This document shows positions 38,349 to 46,161 of a stretch of 64,000 bases of DNA, piece by piece; the stretch's first letter is position 1, and every line of letters starts with the position of its first letter. The notes under the pieces were generated by a model, which saw only the letters and a list, made by a program, of their open reading frames with translations, had not been told where the DNA came from and did not search any database. Source of the DNA: Streptomyces tirandamycinicus (GTDB taxonomy: Bacteria > Actinomycetota > Actinomycetes > Streptomycetales > Streptomycetaceae); NCBI RefSeq assembly GCF_003097515.1, contig NZ_CP029188.1, forward strand, positions 124,001 through 188,000. The letters run 5' to 3'. The position numbers and the translations under genes were made by a program.

Positions 38349-39071
38349 TCAGCTCTCGGCACGAGCGACGTCCCCGGTCAGATCCAGTCGTATGTCCACC
38401 ACGCCCTCGACCGCGCGGACGGCCCTGGCAAGCAGCGGAACCAGGCTCCTGTCCCTGAGGTCCCCGTGGAGCGTGACCACACCGTCCGTGACGGACGCCT
38501 CCACCCCCGCCGCCGCCGGAAGGTCCGCGAGCACCGTGCGGCGGATCTCCCCGGCGAGATCCTCGTCCGTGCGCAGGAACACCTTCAGCAGGTCACTGCG
38601 GCTGACCACGCCCTCGAGCACGCCGACCCGGTCGACGACCGGGAGCCGCTTCACGCGACGCCGGGCCATGATCCGTGCGGCCTCCGCGATCGTCGCGCCG
38701 GGGTGGACCGTGACGGCGGGGCTCGACATGAGCTCGCCCGCGGTCACGGCACCGGCCTTCCACAGGCCGGGGCGTGCCCCTTCGCCGAGTGCGGGGGTGT
38801 CCAGGTGGTACTCCTCCTTCGGCAGGAGGTCGGCCTCGGACACCACTCCCACGACCCGGCCGTCGCCCTCCACGACCGGCAGGGCACTGACCTTCCACTG
38901 GTCCATCACCTCCACGATCTCCTTGTACGCGGTCTGCCGGCCGACCGCGATCGCGGTGTGGGTCATGACGTCGCTCACCGTGCGCGGGGCCTCGGGGAGA
39001 ACGAAGGAGTCGCGGGGATCAGGGGAGTCGGAGGAATCGGGGGACGGGGGGTGATCGGGGTGATCGGTCAT
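38349..39071 (-). CDS. CBS-pair and BON domain protein (3)
   Basis: 240 residues: Pro/Ser/Asp-rich start (1-28), two CBS domains (about 32-90, VSDVMTHTAIAVGRQTAY; 112-168, AGELMSSPAVTVHPGA) and BON (about 175-235, VEASVTDGVVTLHGDL). Closely resembles the copy at 32455. GGAGGAGG lies seven bases before ATG 39071. A perfect box lies 176 bases upstream at 39247. Confidence 0.92.
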   Translation of the reverse strand: MTDHPDHPPSPDSSDSPDPRDSFVLPEAPRTVSDVMTHTAIAVGRQTAYKEIVEVMDQWKVSALPVVEGDGRVVGVVSEADLLPKEEYHLDTPALGEGARPGLWKAGAVTAGELMSSPAVTVHPGATIAEAARIMARRRVKRLPVVDRVGVLEGVVSRSDLLKVFLRTDEDLAGEIRRTVLADLPAAAGVEASVTDGVVTLHGDLRDRSLVPLLARAVRAVEGVVDIRLDLTGDVARAES

Positions 39072-39644
39072 GGCGTGCCTCCTCCTGCTGTCGGCGGGAG
39101 TCCTCCCGGGCACGGGTACCGCCGTGCCGGGAGCGGGCTTCCCGGTGCGCGGACGCGCTGCCGTGCCCGGCCCGGCGGGGCGGGTGCGGTCGTTGCACGC
39201 GCCCTCCTGCGCACCACGCTGGTCCCGTACCGAGACCCGGGTCCATGGGCCGAACGGCCCCCGGACGGGACCGCCCCGCCCGCCCGGCGGCGGCCGCAGT
39301 CCGCCTGCCCACGCATGCCGGACACGTGCGGAGTCGGCACAAACGGTCTCGACACATGCGCAGGCCACACATGCGGACACGACATGTGCGAAGCCGACAC
39401 AAGCGGTCACGACACGTGCGGACTCGACACATGCGAGGGCGACATATGCGCGCGTGGCGTCGCGCCGGTCCGTCCCGTCGGCGACGATGGCCGCGGACGG
39501 GTCCGCCCCGGCACCCGCCCCCGTTCCGGCGCACTCGCTCCGGCGCAGTCGTTCCGGCGTACCCGGGCCGGCGCACTCGTTCCGGCCCAGTCTGCGCGGA
39601 CTGACCACCGGCGTCCGCGCACATGCACGAGGAGGCAGGGATCG
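39072..39644. repeat. Divergent region with two tandem repeat families
   Basis: 573 bases between CBS-BON (3) and the hydrogenase protease gene. From 39317 to 39451 there are nine 15-bp degenerate units (consensus near NNNCGACACATGCGG); units also form two 60-bp blocks. From 39524 to 39593 there are five 14-bp units (TTCCGGCGCACTCG). Reading frames across the 15-bp repeat give His/Arg-rich periodic peptides that I do not consider real. Promoters for both flanking genes must lie here. Confidence 0.75.
39247..39260. promoter_or_regulatory. OsdR/DevR-like box, perfect palindrome
   Basis: GGGCCGAACGGCCC, exact two-fold symmetry around AA. 176 bases upstream of CBS-BON (3) and 385 before the hydrogenase protease gene. 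Confidence 0.65.
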
Positions 39645-40214
39645 ATGGCAGCGCTCGCCCGCACGACCGTCGTCATCGGGATCGGCAACGAGTTCCGGCG
39701 GGACGACGGGGTCGGCTGGGCGGCCGTGGCGCTTCTCGGCGTACGGGCCGGTCGGCGAGCGCTGCCCGCGGGCACCGCTCTGGTGCGGTCCGACGGGGAT
39801 CCCGGCCGGCTGATCGAACTCTGGGAGAACACCGCCCTCGCCGTCGTGGTCGACGCCTGCTTCCCCTCCTCGGTGCGGCCGGGCCGGACGCACCGGTGGT
39901 CGGGGGGCGCGGAGGACGGCCCCCTGCGTCCGGCCGGCCCGGCGCGGCACAGCACGCACGGCCTCGGCCTCGCCGAGGCGTTGCACCTCGGCGACAGCCT
40001 CGGGCGCGGCCCCGGCCGCCTCGTCGTGTACGCGGTCGAGGGCGCGGACCGTTCGCTGGGCACGGGGCTCACCCCGGCGGTGGCCCGCGCGGTGCCGCTT
40101 CTGGTCCGGCGCGTCGAGGAGGACGTCGTCCGGTACGGCGGGGCCGCGGCCCCCGGGCGGCGGTCGCGGGCCGGCGGGTACGCACCGAGGGGCGCGAGCG
40201 CCGGCGGCCCATGA
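39645..40214 (+). CDS. Hydrogenase maturation protease (HycI/HoxW family)
   Basis: 189 residues. The N-terminus VIGIGNEFRRDDGVGW is the family signature with the acidic nickel-sensing residue; VVVDACFP and STHGLGLAEAL supply the second acidic and the histidine positions. It trims the C-terminus of the NiFe large subunit once nickel is in place. The large subunit encoded at 43705 has a removable tail after its last histidine, so that is the probable substrate. GAGGAGG lies about ten bases before ATG 39645. 198 bases separate it from the hydrogenase structural genes. Confidence 0.9.
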   Translation: MAALARTTVVIGIGNEFRRDDGVGWAAVALLGVRAGRRALPAGTALVRSDGDPGRLIELWENTALAVVVDACFPSSVRPGRTHRWSGGAEDGPLRPAGPARHSTHGLGLAEALHLGDSLGRGPGRLVVYAVEGADRSLGTGLTPAVARAVPLLVRRVEEDVVRYGGAAAPGRRSRAGGYAPRGASAGGP

Positions 40215-40235
40215 GGGACACGCCGGTTCCCTTCG

Positions 40236-40249
40236 GGGCCGGGAGGCCC
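40236..40249. promoter_or_regulatory. Hairpin or weak OsdR/DevR-like box before the hydrogenase operon
   Basis: GGGCCGGGAGGCCC fits the box ends but has a GA centre. It can also form a short hairpin 22 bases after the protease gene. 164 bases before the first hydrogenase structural gene. Confidence 0.35.
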
Positions 40250-40412
40250 CATCCCTGACACGCTGTGAGGGCGGTCGCACACCGTCACGGCGATGCCGCA
40301 GTCGATCGCGACCGAGGACCTGAGTTCCCCGGCGACGGAGGAGCCTGCGTCCCCCCGGCGACCGAGGAGCCTGAGTCTCCGGGCAGCGGGCCACCTGGCG
40401 AGAGGCTGTTAC

Positions 40413-41582
40413 ATGACCCATCCCGAGGGTGCCGGGGACGACGACGCCGGCCGGACCGAGGCGGTGCTCGACCGCGAGGGCCTGGACGCGCTCGTCCGCG
40501 TCCTGGTGCGCCGCGGCCGCACGGTGATCGGACCCACCGTCCGTGACGGCGCGATCGTCCTCGACGAACTGGAATCGGCCGAGGCCCTGCCGTTCGGCTG
40601 GGGCGTGGAGTTGCAGGCCGGGCAGTACCGGGTCCGCCGGCGTGCGGACGCGGCCGCCTTTGCGCACAGCGCCGGCCCGCAGTCCTGGAAGTCCTTCCTG
40701 CATCCGGAACGGGTCCGGCAGTGGAGCGCGGACCGCCGCCCCGACGGCGGGATGACCGTGCACGCGGAGGCGCCGGAGAGCGTCTCGTACGCGTTCCTCG
40801 GTGTGCGGCCCTGCGATCTGCGGGCCATCCGGATCCTGGACCGGGTGATGTCCGGCGGCCGGTACCGCGATCCGGCCTACCTGTCCCGGCGAACGGGTGC
40901 CTTCCTGATCGCGGCCGAGTGCACCGAGCCGGGTGCCACCTGCTTCTGCGTCTCCATGGGCACGGGACCGGCCGCGGACGCCGGATACGACCTCGCCCTC
41001 ACCGAGGTCGTGGACGCCGACGGCCACCGCTTCCTGTGCCGCAGCGGGACGCCGGAGGGAGCGGCGGTACTCGCGGAACTCCCGCGGCGCGGCGCCGACG
41101 AGCCCACCCGGCAGGCAGCCGCCCGTGCGGTGGACGAGGCGGCAGGCCGCATGGGCCGTTCCATGCCGCCGGTGGACCTGCGCACGCTGATGCGGGACAC
41201 CCTGGAGGCGGAACGCTGGGACGACGTCACCGCCCGCTGCCTGAGCTGCGGCAACTGCACCATGGTCTGCCCCACCTGCTTCTGCACCACCAGCGAGGAC
41301 GTGACCGACCTGACCGGCGACCACGCCGAGCGCTGGCGGCGCTGGGACTCCTGCTACGACCTCGACTTCTCCCTCCTCCACGACGGCCCGGTCCGGGCCT
41401 CCCCGCGCAGCCGCTACCGCCAGTGGCTCACCCACAAACTGGGCACCTGGCACGACCAGTTCGACAGCTCCGGCTGCGTCGGCTGCGGCCGGTGCATCGT
41501 CTGGTGCCCCACCGGCATCGACCTCACCGAGGAGGCGCACGCCCTCCACCGGGAAGCAGCGCACCGGGAGGGAGCCTCGTGA
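40413..41582 (+). CDS. Hydrogenase iron-sulfur subunit (HydB/HyhB-like, group 3b)
   Basis: 389 residues, like the beta subunit of sulfhydrogenases and other group 3b NiFe hydrogenases. Two [4Fe-4S] motifs near the C-terminus: CLSCGNCTMVCP (from about 276) and CVGCGRCIVWCP (from about 355). An N-terminal region with FLGVRPCDLRAI is family-specific. It passes electrons between the NiFe dimer and the flavin subunit. ATG 40413 with GAGAGG seven bases upstream; the frame is open from 40293 but without similarity. Its stop overlaps the next gene (GTGA). Confidence 0.9.
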   Translation: MTHPEGAGDDDAGRTEAVLDREGLDALVRVLVRRGRTVIGPTVRDGAIVLDELESAEALPFGWGVELQAGQYRVRRRADAAAFAHSAGPQSWKSFLHPERVRQWSADRRPDGGMTVHAEAPESVSYAFLGVRPCDLRAIRILDRVMSGGRYRDPAYLSRRTGAFLIAAECTEPGATCFCVSMGTGPAADAGYDLALTEVVDADGHRFLCRSGTPEGAAVLAELPRRGADEPTRQAAARAVDEAAGRMGRSMPPVDLRTLMRDTLEAERWDDVTARCLSCGNCTMVCPTCFCTTSEDVTDLTGDHAERWRRWDSCYDLDFSLLHDGPVRASPRSRYRQWLTHKLGTWHDQFDSSGCVGCGRCIVWCPTGIDLTEEAHALHREAAHREGAS

Positions 41583-42064
41583 CCGCCCAGCCGGGCGGGC
41601 CCGCCGGCGAGGGGGTGCTCGCGGCCCTGCCCGCGGAGCACCGCGGACGGTTGATGGCCCTCGCCCGCGACACCGCGTTCCCGGGCGCCACGCGGATCTT
41701 CGAGGAGGGCGAGGAGGCGGACCGCTTCTGGATCATCCGCTCGGGCACGGTCGCGCTCGACGTCCACGTTCCCGGACGCGGTCCCGCCGTCGTCGAGACG
41801 GTCGGCGCGGGCGGGCTGCTCGGCTGGTCGTGGCTGTGCCCGCCCCGGCTCTGGCACCTCGGCGCCGAGACGCGGGAGCCCGTGCGGGCCTGGGAGTTCG
41901 AGGCCGCCCCGGTGCGCGACCTGTGCGCGCACAACCCCGCGCTGGGCCTGGCGCTGGTCACGGTCGTCGCCGAGACCATCGGGGACCGGCTCCGGGCGAC
42001 CCGCACCCGGCTGCTCGACCTGTACGAACCCCGGGGGGCCGAGCGGAGCGGGACGGGCCCATGA
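41579..42064 (+). CDS. Cyclic-nucleotide-binding (CRP-fold) domain protein without HTH
   Basis: 161 residues, essentially one cNMP-binding beta-barrel (about 28-140, FEEGEEADRFWIIRSGTVAL). No helix-turn-helix, so not a transcription factor. Placed inside a four-base-overlap operon between the iron-sulfur and flavin subunits of a hydrogenase; it probably regulates enzyme activity or assembly in response to a nucleotide, but no mechanism can be stated. GTG 41579 overlaps the previous stop and its own stop overlaps the next start (ATGA). Confidence 0.87.
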   Translation: MTAQPGGPAGEGVLAALPAEHRGRLMALARDTAFPGATRIFEEGEEADRFWIIRSGTVALDVHVPGRGPAVVETVGAGGLLGWSWLCPPRLWHLGAETREPVRAWEFEAAPVRDLCAHNPALGLALVTVVAETIGDRLRATRTRLLDLYEPRGAERSGTGP

Positions 42065-42867
42065 CGCTCACCCCGCTCCCCTACCGCGTGGTGGACCGCC
42101 GCGACGAGACGCACGACACGGTCACCCTCGTACTGGAACCTGCCGGGGAGGCCCTGGGCTCCTTCGCGCCGGGGCAGTTCGCGATGCTGTACGCGTTCGG
42201 CGTCGGCGAGGTCCCCGTCTCCGTGTCGCGGATCCCCGGCGAGCGGCGGATCACCCACACCGTACGTGCCGTCGGGGCCGTCACCCGTGCGCTGTGCGGG
42301 CTGCGGACCGGTGCCTGGCTCGGTGTGCGCGGCCCGTTCGGCACCTGCTGGGATCTCGCGGCCGCCCGCGGGCGCGACCTGCTCGTCGTCGCCGGCGGCA
42401 TCGGGATCGCCCCGCTGCGGCCCCTGATCGACGCGGTCCTGGCCGAGCCGCACGCGTACGGGCGGCTGAACGTCCTCGCGGGCGCCCGGACGCCCGGCGA
42501 CGCCCTGTACCGGGACGAGTTCCCCGCCTGGGAGCGGCCGTTCGCCGCCGTCACGGTCGACCGGCCCTCGGACGACTGGACCGGCCGGGTCGGCGTGGTC
42601 ACCACTCTGCTCGGCGAGGCCCGGTTCACCCCGGCCGGCACCACCGCCTTCGTCTGCGGCCCGGAGGTCATGATCCGCGCGACCGCCCGCGCCCTGGTCC
42701 ACCGGGGGGTGCGCCCGGACCGCATCCGGGTCTCCCTCGAACGCAACATGCGCTGCGCCACCGGCCACTGCGGACACTGCCAGCTCGGCCCCCTGCTGCT
42801 CTGCCGGGACGGCCCGGTCGTCGGCTACGACCGCGCCGAGCCCCTGCTCACCGTACGGGAGCTTTGA
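42061..42867 (+). CDS. Hydrogenase FAD/NAD(P) oxidoreductase subunit (HydG/HyhG-like)
   Basis: 268 residues: FAD-binding ferredoxin-reductase barrel (1-100), NAD(P)-binding domain (about 105-225, VVAGGIGIAPLRPLID) and a C-terminal [2Fe-2S] cluster (NMRCATGHCGHCQLG, later LLLC). As in dihydroorotate dehydrogenase PyrK and HydG of sulfhydrogenases, it links the hydrogenase to NAD(P)H. ATG 42061 overlaps the cNMP-binding gene. Between it and the small subunit gene lies an IS605-type hairpin. Confidence 0.92.
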   Translation: MTLTPLPYRVVDRRDETHDTVTLVLEPAGEALGSFAPGQFAMLYAFGVGEVPVSVSRIPGERRITHTVRAVGAVTRALCGLRTGAWLGVRGPFGTCWDLAAARGRDLLVVAGGIGIAPLRPLIDAVLAEPHAYGRLNVLAGARTPGDALYRDEFPAWERPFAAVTVDRPSDDWTGRVGVVTTLLGEARFTPAGTTAFVCGPEVMIRATARALVHRGVRPDRIRVSLERNMRCATGHCGHCQLGPLLLCRDGPVVGYDRAEPLLTVREL

Positions 42868-42905
42868 AACCTCCCCGCCCTGAAGGACGGGGAATCCTGG
42901 GAGAA
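42868..42905. mobile_element. Orphan IS200/IS605-type end hairpin in the hydrogenase operon
   Basis: CCTCCCCGCCCTGAAGGACG then GGGAATCC: CCCCG-C-CC / GG-A-CGGGG with a TGAA loop. This is the typical sequence at the end of IS200/IS605 and tnpB-only elements in actinobacteria and other groups. No tnpA or tnpB is present, and only this end is seen in the 43 bases between two coupled genes. Probably an excision scar or a solitary end. Confidence 0.5.
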
Positions 42906-42910
42906 ATCCG

Positions 42911-43708
42911 GTGAAGATGACCACCCCCGCCACGTCCCGGCCGCCATCCCGGCCCCGGCTCGGCGTGTTCAAGTTCGCCTCGTGCGACGGCTGCCAGCTC
43001 ACCCTCCTCGACTGCGAGGACGAACTGCTCGGTATCGCCGACGAACTGGAGATCGCCCACTTCCTCGAGGCGTCGAGCGACATCGCGCCCGGGCCGTACG
43101 ACCTGTCCCTCGTCGAAGGGTCCGTCAGCACCCCCGAGCACGTGGAACGCGTGCGGCGCATCCGCGCCGAGTCCCGCCGCCTCGTCACCATCGGCGCCTG
43201 CGCCACGGCCGGAGGCGTCCAGGCGCTGCGCAACTACGCGGACGTCGAGGAGTATCTGGCGGTGGTCTACGCGCGCCCGGACTACATCGCGACACTCGCC
43301 ACCTCCACACCGATCTCCGCCCATGTGCCCGTCGACTTCGAACTGCGCGGCTGCCCCATCGACCGGGGGCAGCTCGTGGAGGTCATCACGGCCTTTCTCG
43401 CCGGGCGGAGGCCGGGCGTCCCGGACCACTCCGTCTGCTTCGCCTGCAAGCGGCGCGGCAACGTCTGCGTGACCGTCGCCCACGGCACGCCCTGCCTCGG
43501 ACCGGTCACCCACGCGGGGTGCGGCGCCCTCTGCCCGACGTACGGGCGGGGCTGCTACGGCTGCTTCGGGCCGGCCGGCACGACGAACCTGCCCGCGCTC
43601 GTCCCCCTGATGCACCGCGACGGGATGGACGAGGAGGCCGTCGGAAGGTTCCTGCACACCTTCAACGTCACCGCCTTCACCACGGTGGAGGAGGAAGGAC
43701 CAGGATGA
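42911..43708 (+). CDS. NiFe hydrogenase small subunit (group 3b type)
   Basis: 265 residues. Related to the NADH:quinone oxidoreductase NuoB/20-kDa family: CDGCQ (Cys25 and Cys28) starts the proximal [4Fe-4S] site; ACATAGG and [12 protein letters not shown] follow; the C-terminal half has further cysteines ([29 protein letters not shown]) for additional clusters. No Tat signal, so a cytoplasmic enzyme. GTG 42911 with GGGAGA upstream, or ATG 42917. Overlaps the large subunit gene by four bases. Confidence 0.92.
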   Translation: MKMTTPATSRPPSRPRLGVFKFASCDGCQLTLLDCEDELLGIADELEIAHFLEASSDIAPGPYDLSLVEGSVSTPEHVERVRRIRAESRRLVTIGACATAGGVQALRNYADVEEYLAVVYARPDYIATLATSTPISAHVPVDFELRGCPIDRGQLVEVITAFLAGRRPGVPDHSVCFACKRRGNVCVTVAHGTPCLGPVTHAGCGALCPTYGRGCYGCFGPAGTTNLPALVPLMHRDGMDEEAVGRFLHTFNVTAFTTVEEEGPG

Positions 43709-45090
43709 GCGAGCCCGCCGCCGGCTCCCGGGTGCTGCGCATCCCCGCACTGACCCGCGTCGAGGGGGAGACCGCACTGCGTCTGCGCGTCCACGACGGC
43801 GTCGTCGCGGAGGCGCGGCTCAGCATCTACGAGGCACCGCGGTTCTTCGAGGCGTTCCTCCGCGGCCGGGCCCACACCGAGCCTCCCGACCTCACCTCCC
43901 GCATCTGCGGCATCTGCCCGGTCGCCTACCAGCTGAGCGCCTGCCGGGCGGTCGAGGACGCCTGCGGCGCCGTGGTGGACGGGCAGCTCGCCGCGCTGCG
44001 CCGCCTGCTGTACTGCGGCGAGTGGATCGAGAGCCAGACCCTGCACATCCATCTGCTGCACGCCCCGGACTTCCTCGGCCACGACGACGTGATCGGCCTG
44101 TCCCGCTCCCACCCGGGGCACGTCGAACGCGGGCTGCGGCTGAAGCAGACCGGCAACGCCCTGGTCGAACTGCTCGGGGGACGCGCGATCCACCCCGTCA
44201 ACGTCCGCCTCGGCGGCTTCCACCGCACTCCGGCCGCCGCGGAGCTCCGGCCGTTCGCGGAACGGCTGCGGACCGCCCTCGACGACGCCTGGGACACCGT
44301 GCGCTGGGTCGCGGGCTTCGACTTCCCCGACGCCGAGTGCGACGCCGATCTGCTCGCCCTGGCCGAGCCCGGCACCTACGCCATCGAGTCGGGCACTCCC
44401 ACCGTCCTCCCGTACGACCGGACGCTCCCGCCCCGCGGGTTCCCCCTCCGGGACTTCTCCGACCACGTCAAGGAGGAGCAGGTCCCCCACTCCACGGCCC
44501 TGCACTCCCGCCTGGACGGCCGCAGGCACCTCACCGGCTCGCTCGCCCGCTTCGGGGTCAGCGGCCACCTGCTCTCCCCGACGGCCCTCGAAGCCGCGCG
44601 CGAAGCCGGACTGGGCGACCCCTCACGGGGGCGCGGCGCGGCGGGCGGACGGACGGACGCGGTGTGCCGGAACCCGTACAAGAGCATCCTGGTCCGTGCC
44701 GTGGAGGTCCTGTACGCCGTGGAGGAGGCCCTCCGGATCATCGCGGCGTACGAGCGCCCGGCCCGGCCGTACGTGGAGGTGCCCGCCCGGGCCGGTGTCG
44801 GCCACGGCGCCACGGAGGCCCCGCGGGGCCTGCTCTACCACCGCTACACGCTCGACGCCGCGGGCCGGGTCACGGACGCCTGCATCGTGCCCCCGACCGC
44901 CCAGAACCAGGGTGCCATCGAGGAGGACCTGCGCAGGCTCGTCCAGGCCGGGCTCGACCGCGGTGAGGACTCCGAGGCGGAGCTCACCCGGTTGTGCGAG
45001 CACGCCATCCGCAACCACGACCCGTGCATCTCGTGCTCGGCCCACTTCCTGGAACTGGAGATCGAGCGGAGCCCGGCGCCCCCGCGCTGA
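43705..45090 (+). CDS. NiFe hydrogenase large subunit (group 3b type)
   Basis: 461 residues. Both nickel-binding motifs are intact: RICGICP (Cys68, Cys71) and DPCISCSAH (Cys441, Cys444, His447). The 14 residues after His447 are the peptide normally removed by the maturation protease (gene at 39645). With the NAD(P)-linked flavin and iron-sulfur subunits this makes a soluble bidirectional group-3b-like enzyme, expected to dispose of reductant as hydrogen or use hydrogen under low oxygen. No hyp accessory genes are in the window. ATG 43705 with GGAAGGA-type sequence upstream. Confidence 0.95.
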   Translation: MSEPAAGSRVLRIPALTRVEGETALRLRVHDGVVAEARLSIYEAPRFFEAFLRGRAHTEPPDLTSRICGICPVAYQLSACRAVEDACGAVVDGQLAALRRLLYCGEWIESQTLHIHLLHAPDFLGHDDVIGLSRSHPGHVERGLRLKQTGNALVELLGGRAIHPVNVRLGGFHRTPAAAELRPFAERLRTALDDAWDTVRWVAGFDFPDAECDADLLALAEPGTYAIESGTPTVLPYDRTLPPRGFPLRDFSDHVKEEQVPHSTALHSRLDGRRHLTGSLARFGVSGHLLSPTALEAAREAGLGDPSRGRGAAGGRTDAVCRNPYKSILVRAVEVLYAVEEALRIIAAYERPARPYVEVPARAGVGHGATEAPRGLLYHRYTLDAAGRVTDACIVPPTAQNQGAIEEDLRRLVQAGLDRGEDSEAELTRLCEHAIRNHDPCISCSAHFLELEIERSPAPPR

Positions 45091-45505
45091 GTCCGTGCCG
45101 CGGGCGGGCCGGGAGAACCGGGCAAGAGCGCCTCCGGCAGAGCAGCCGGGCGCCGGGCGCGCAGGGCGGGGCGCCGGGCGCGCAGGGCGGCGGGAGGGGC
45201 CATCCACTTCTCGCGGATCCCGATTGCGCGGTGCACGGCGGGCGTGTCGGACACCGACCGCCGCTCCCCCGCGTCCCTCACGGCCCCTCCCGTCATCTCC
45301 AGGGAAGCACGCGCGGTGACGCGGCCCCAGGTCCGGGCGGGCCGGTTTGGCGGGCCGTTGATCCCCTTCCGGGCCGGCGCCCCGCCACGGGGACGGGCAC
45401 GCCCGGCCGGGCGGCCGGGCGGCCGAGTGGCCGAGTGGCCGAGTGGCCGAGTGGGCCGCGTGGCTCACCGCGGAAGGCGGCTGATCGCGAGGCGGTGGCC
45501 GGGTG
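45091..45505. repeat. Intergenic region with 21-bp and 8-bp tandem repeats
   Basis: About 415 bases after the hydrogenase operon. A 21-bp unit (GGCGCCGGGCGCGCAGGGCG plus G) is perfectly doubled at 45149-45190, and GCCGAGTG is repeated four times at 45422-45453, preceded by GGCCGGGC repeats. Several small hairpins may act as terminators. No credible gene. Confidence 0.7.
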
Positions 45506-45540
45506 GGACCATCGGGCCCCCGCTACGGGCTGTTCGGCCC
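45506..45540. promoter_or_regulatory. Tandem OsdR/DevR-like boxes before hsp20
   Basis: GGACCATCGGGCCC (45506-45519) and GGGCTGTTCGGCCC (45527-45540), starts 21 bp apart, ending 67 bases before the hsp20 start. The spacing and distance equal those at the USP gene (27473-27506). Confidence 0.65.
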
Positions 45541-45607
45541 CTGGGGGCCGGGTGCGCGCGGCGGTTCACTGGTCGTGTCACAACCGCGAGACCGAGGAGG
45601 CCGGATC

Positions 45608-46030
45608 ATGGCTGTACTCGCACGCAGGCAGAGGTTCCCGTTCTCCGATCTGCCGGACTGGTTCGAGGACTTCCCCGCCCGGTTCAGCATGCCGGGGATG
45701 GCCGATCTGCACAGCATGAGGATCGAGGAGTACACGGACGGCGGCAGGTACGTCGTCCGCGCGGAGCTCCCGGGCGTCGAGGTGCAGGATCTGGACGTGA
45801 CCGTGGAGGACGGCATCCTCACCATCAAGGCGGAACGTACCGAGCGCGAGGTGGACAAGCACCGCAGCGAGATCAGGTACGGCTCCCTCACCCGCGCCCT
45901 GGCGCTGCCGAAGAGCGCCGACGAGAGCGACGTCCGCGCCGAGTACACGGACGGCATGCTCACGGTGAGCGTGGGGATGGGCGAGGAGAGGACGGAACCC
46001 AGGCACATCGAGATCAAGCGCGCCGAGTGA
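45608..46030 (+). CDS. Hsp20/alpha-crystallin small heat shock protein
   Basis: 140 residues: short N-terminal arm and alpha-crystallin domain (about 38-135, EEYTDGGRYVVRAELPGV; the GMLTVSVGM segment near the end). ATP-independent holdase chaperone. Small heat shock proteins (HspX/Acr) are hallmark members of DosR regulons, and the two boxes upstream support the same control here. GAGGAGG lies eight bases before ATG 45608. Confidence 0.95.
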   Translation: MAVLARRQRFPFSDLPDWFEDFPARFSMPGMADLHSMRIEEYTDGGRYVVRAELPGVEVQDLDVTVEDGILTIKAERTEREVDKHRSEIRYGSLTRALALPKSADESDVRAEYTDGMLTVSVGMGEERTEPRHIEIKRAE

Positions 46031-46161
46031 ACGGCGCGGCGCCGGCCGTCACTTGCGGACGGGCCGCTGCACGGCGTTCCGTCCGGCACCGCGCGTGACC
46101 GTGGCCGTGGCCGTAGCCGTGAACAGCGCGGTGGCTCTCCGATGAGAGCGGCCAGCGCGCG

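Noticed and set aside
39317..39451. His/Arg-rich periodic peptide encoded by the 15-bp repeats
   Set aside because: No start with a ribosome binding site, no domain, and equally periodic peptides appear in other frames; the repeat explains it.
38019..39644. N-terminal extension of the hydrogenase protease frame
   Set aside because: The extension is antisense to CBS-BON (3) and repeat DNA; the family starts at ATG 39645, which has a good ribosome binding site.
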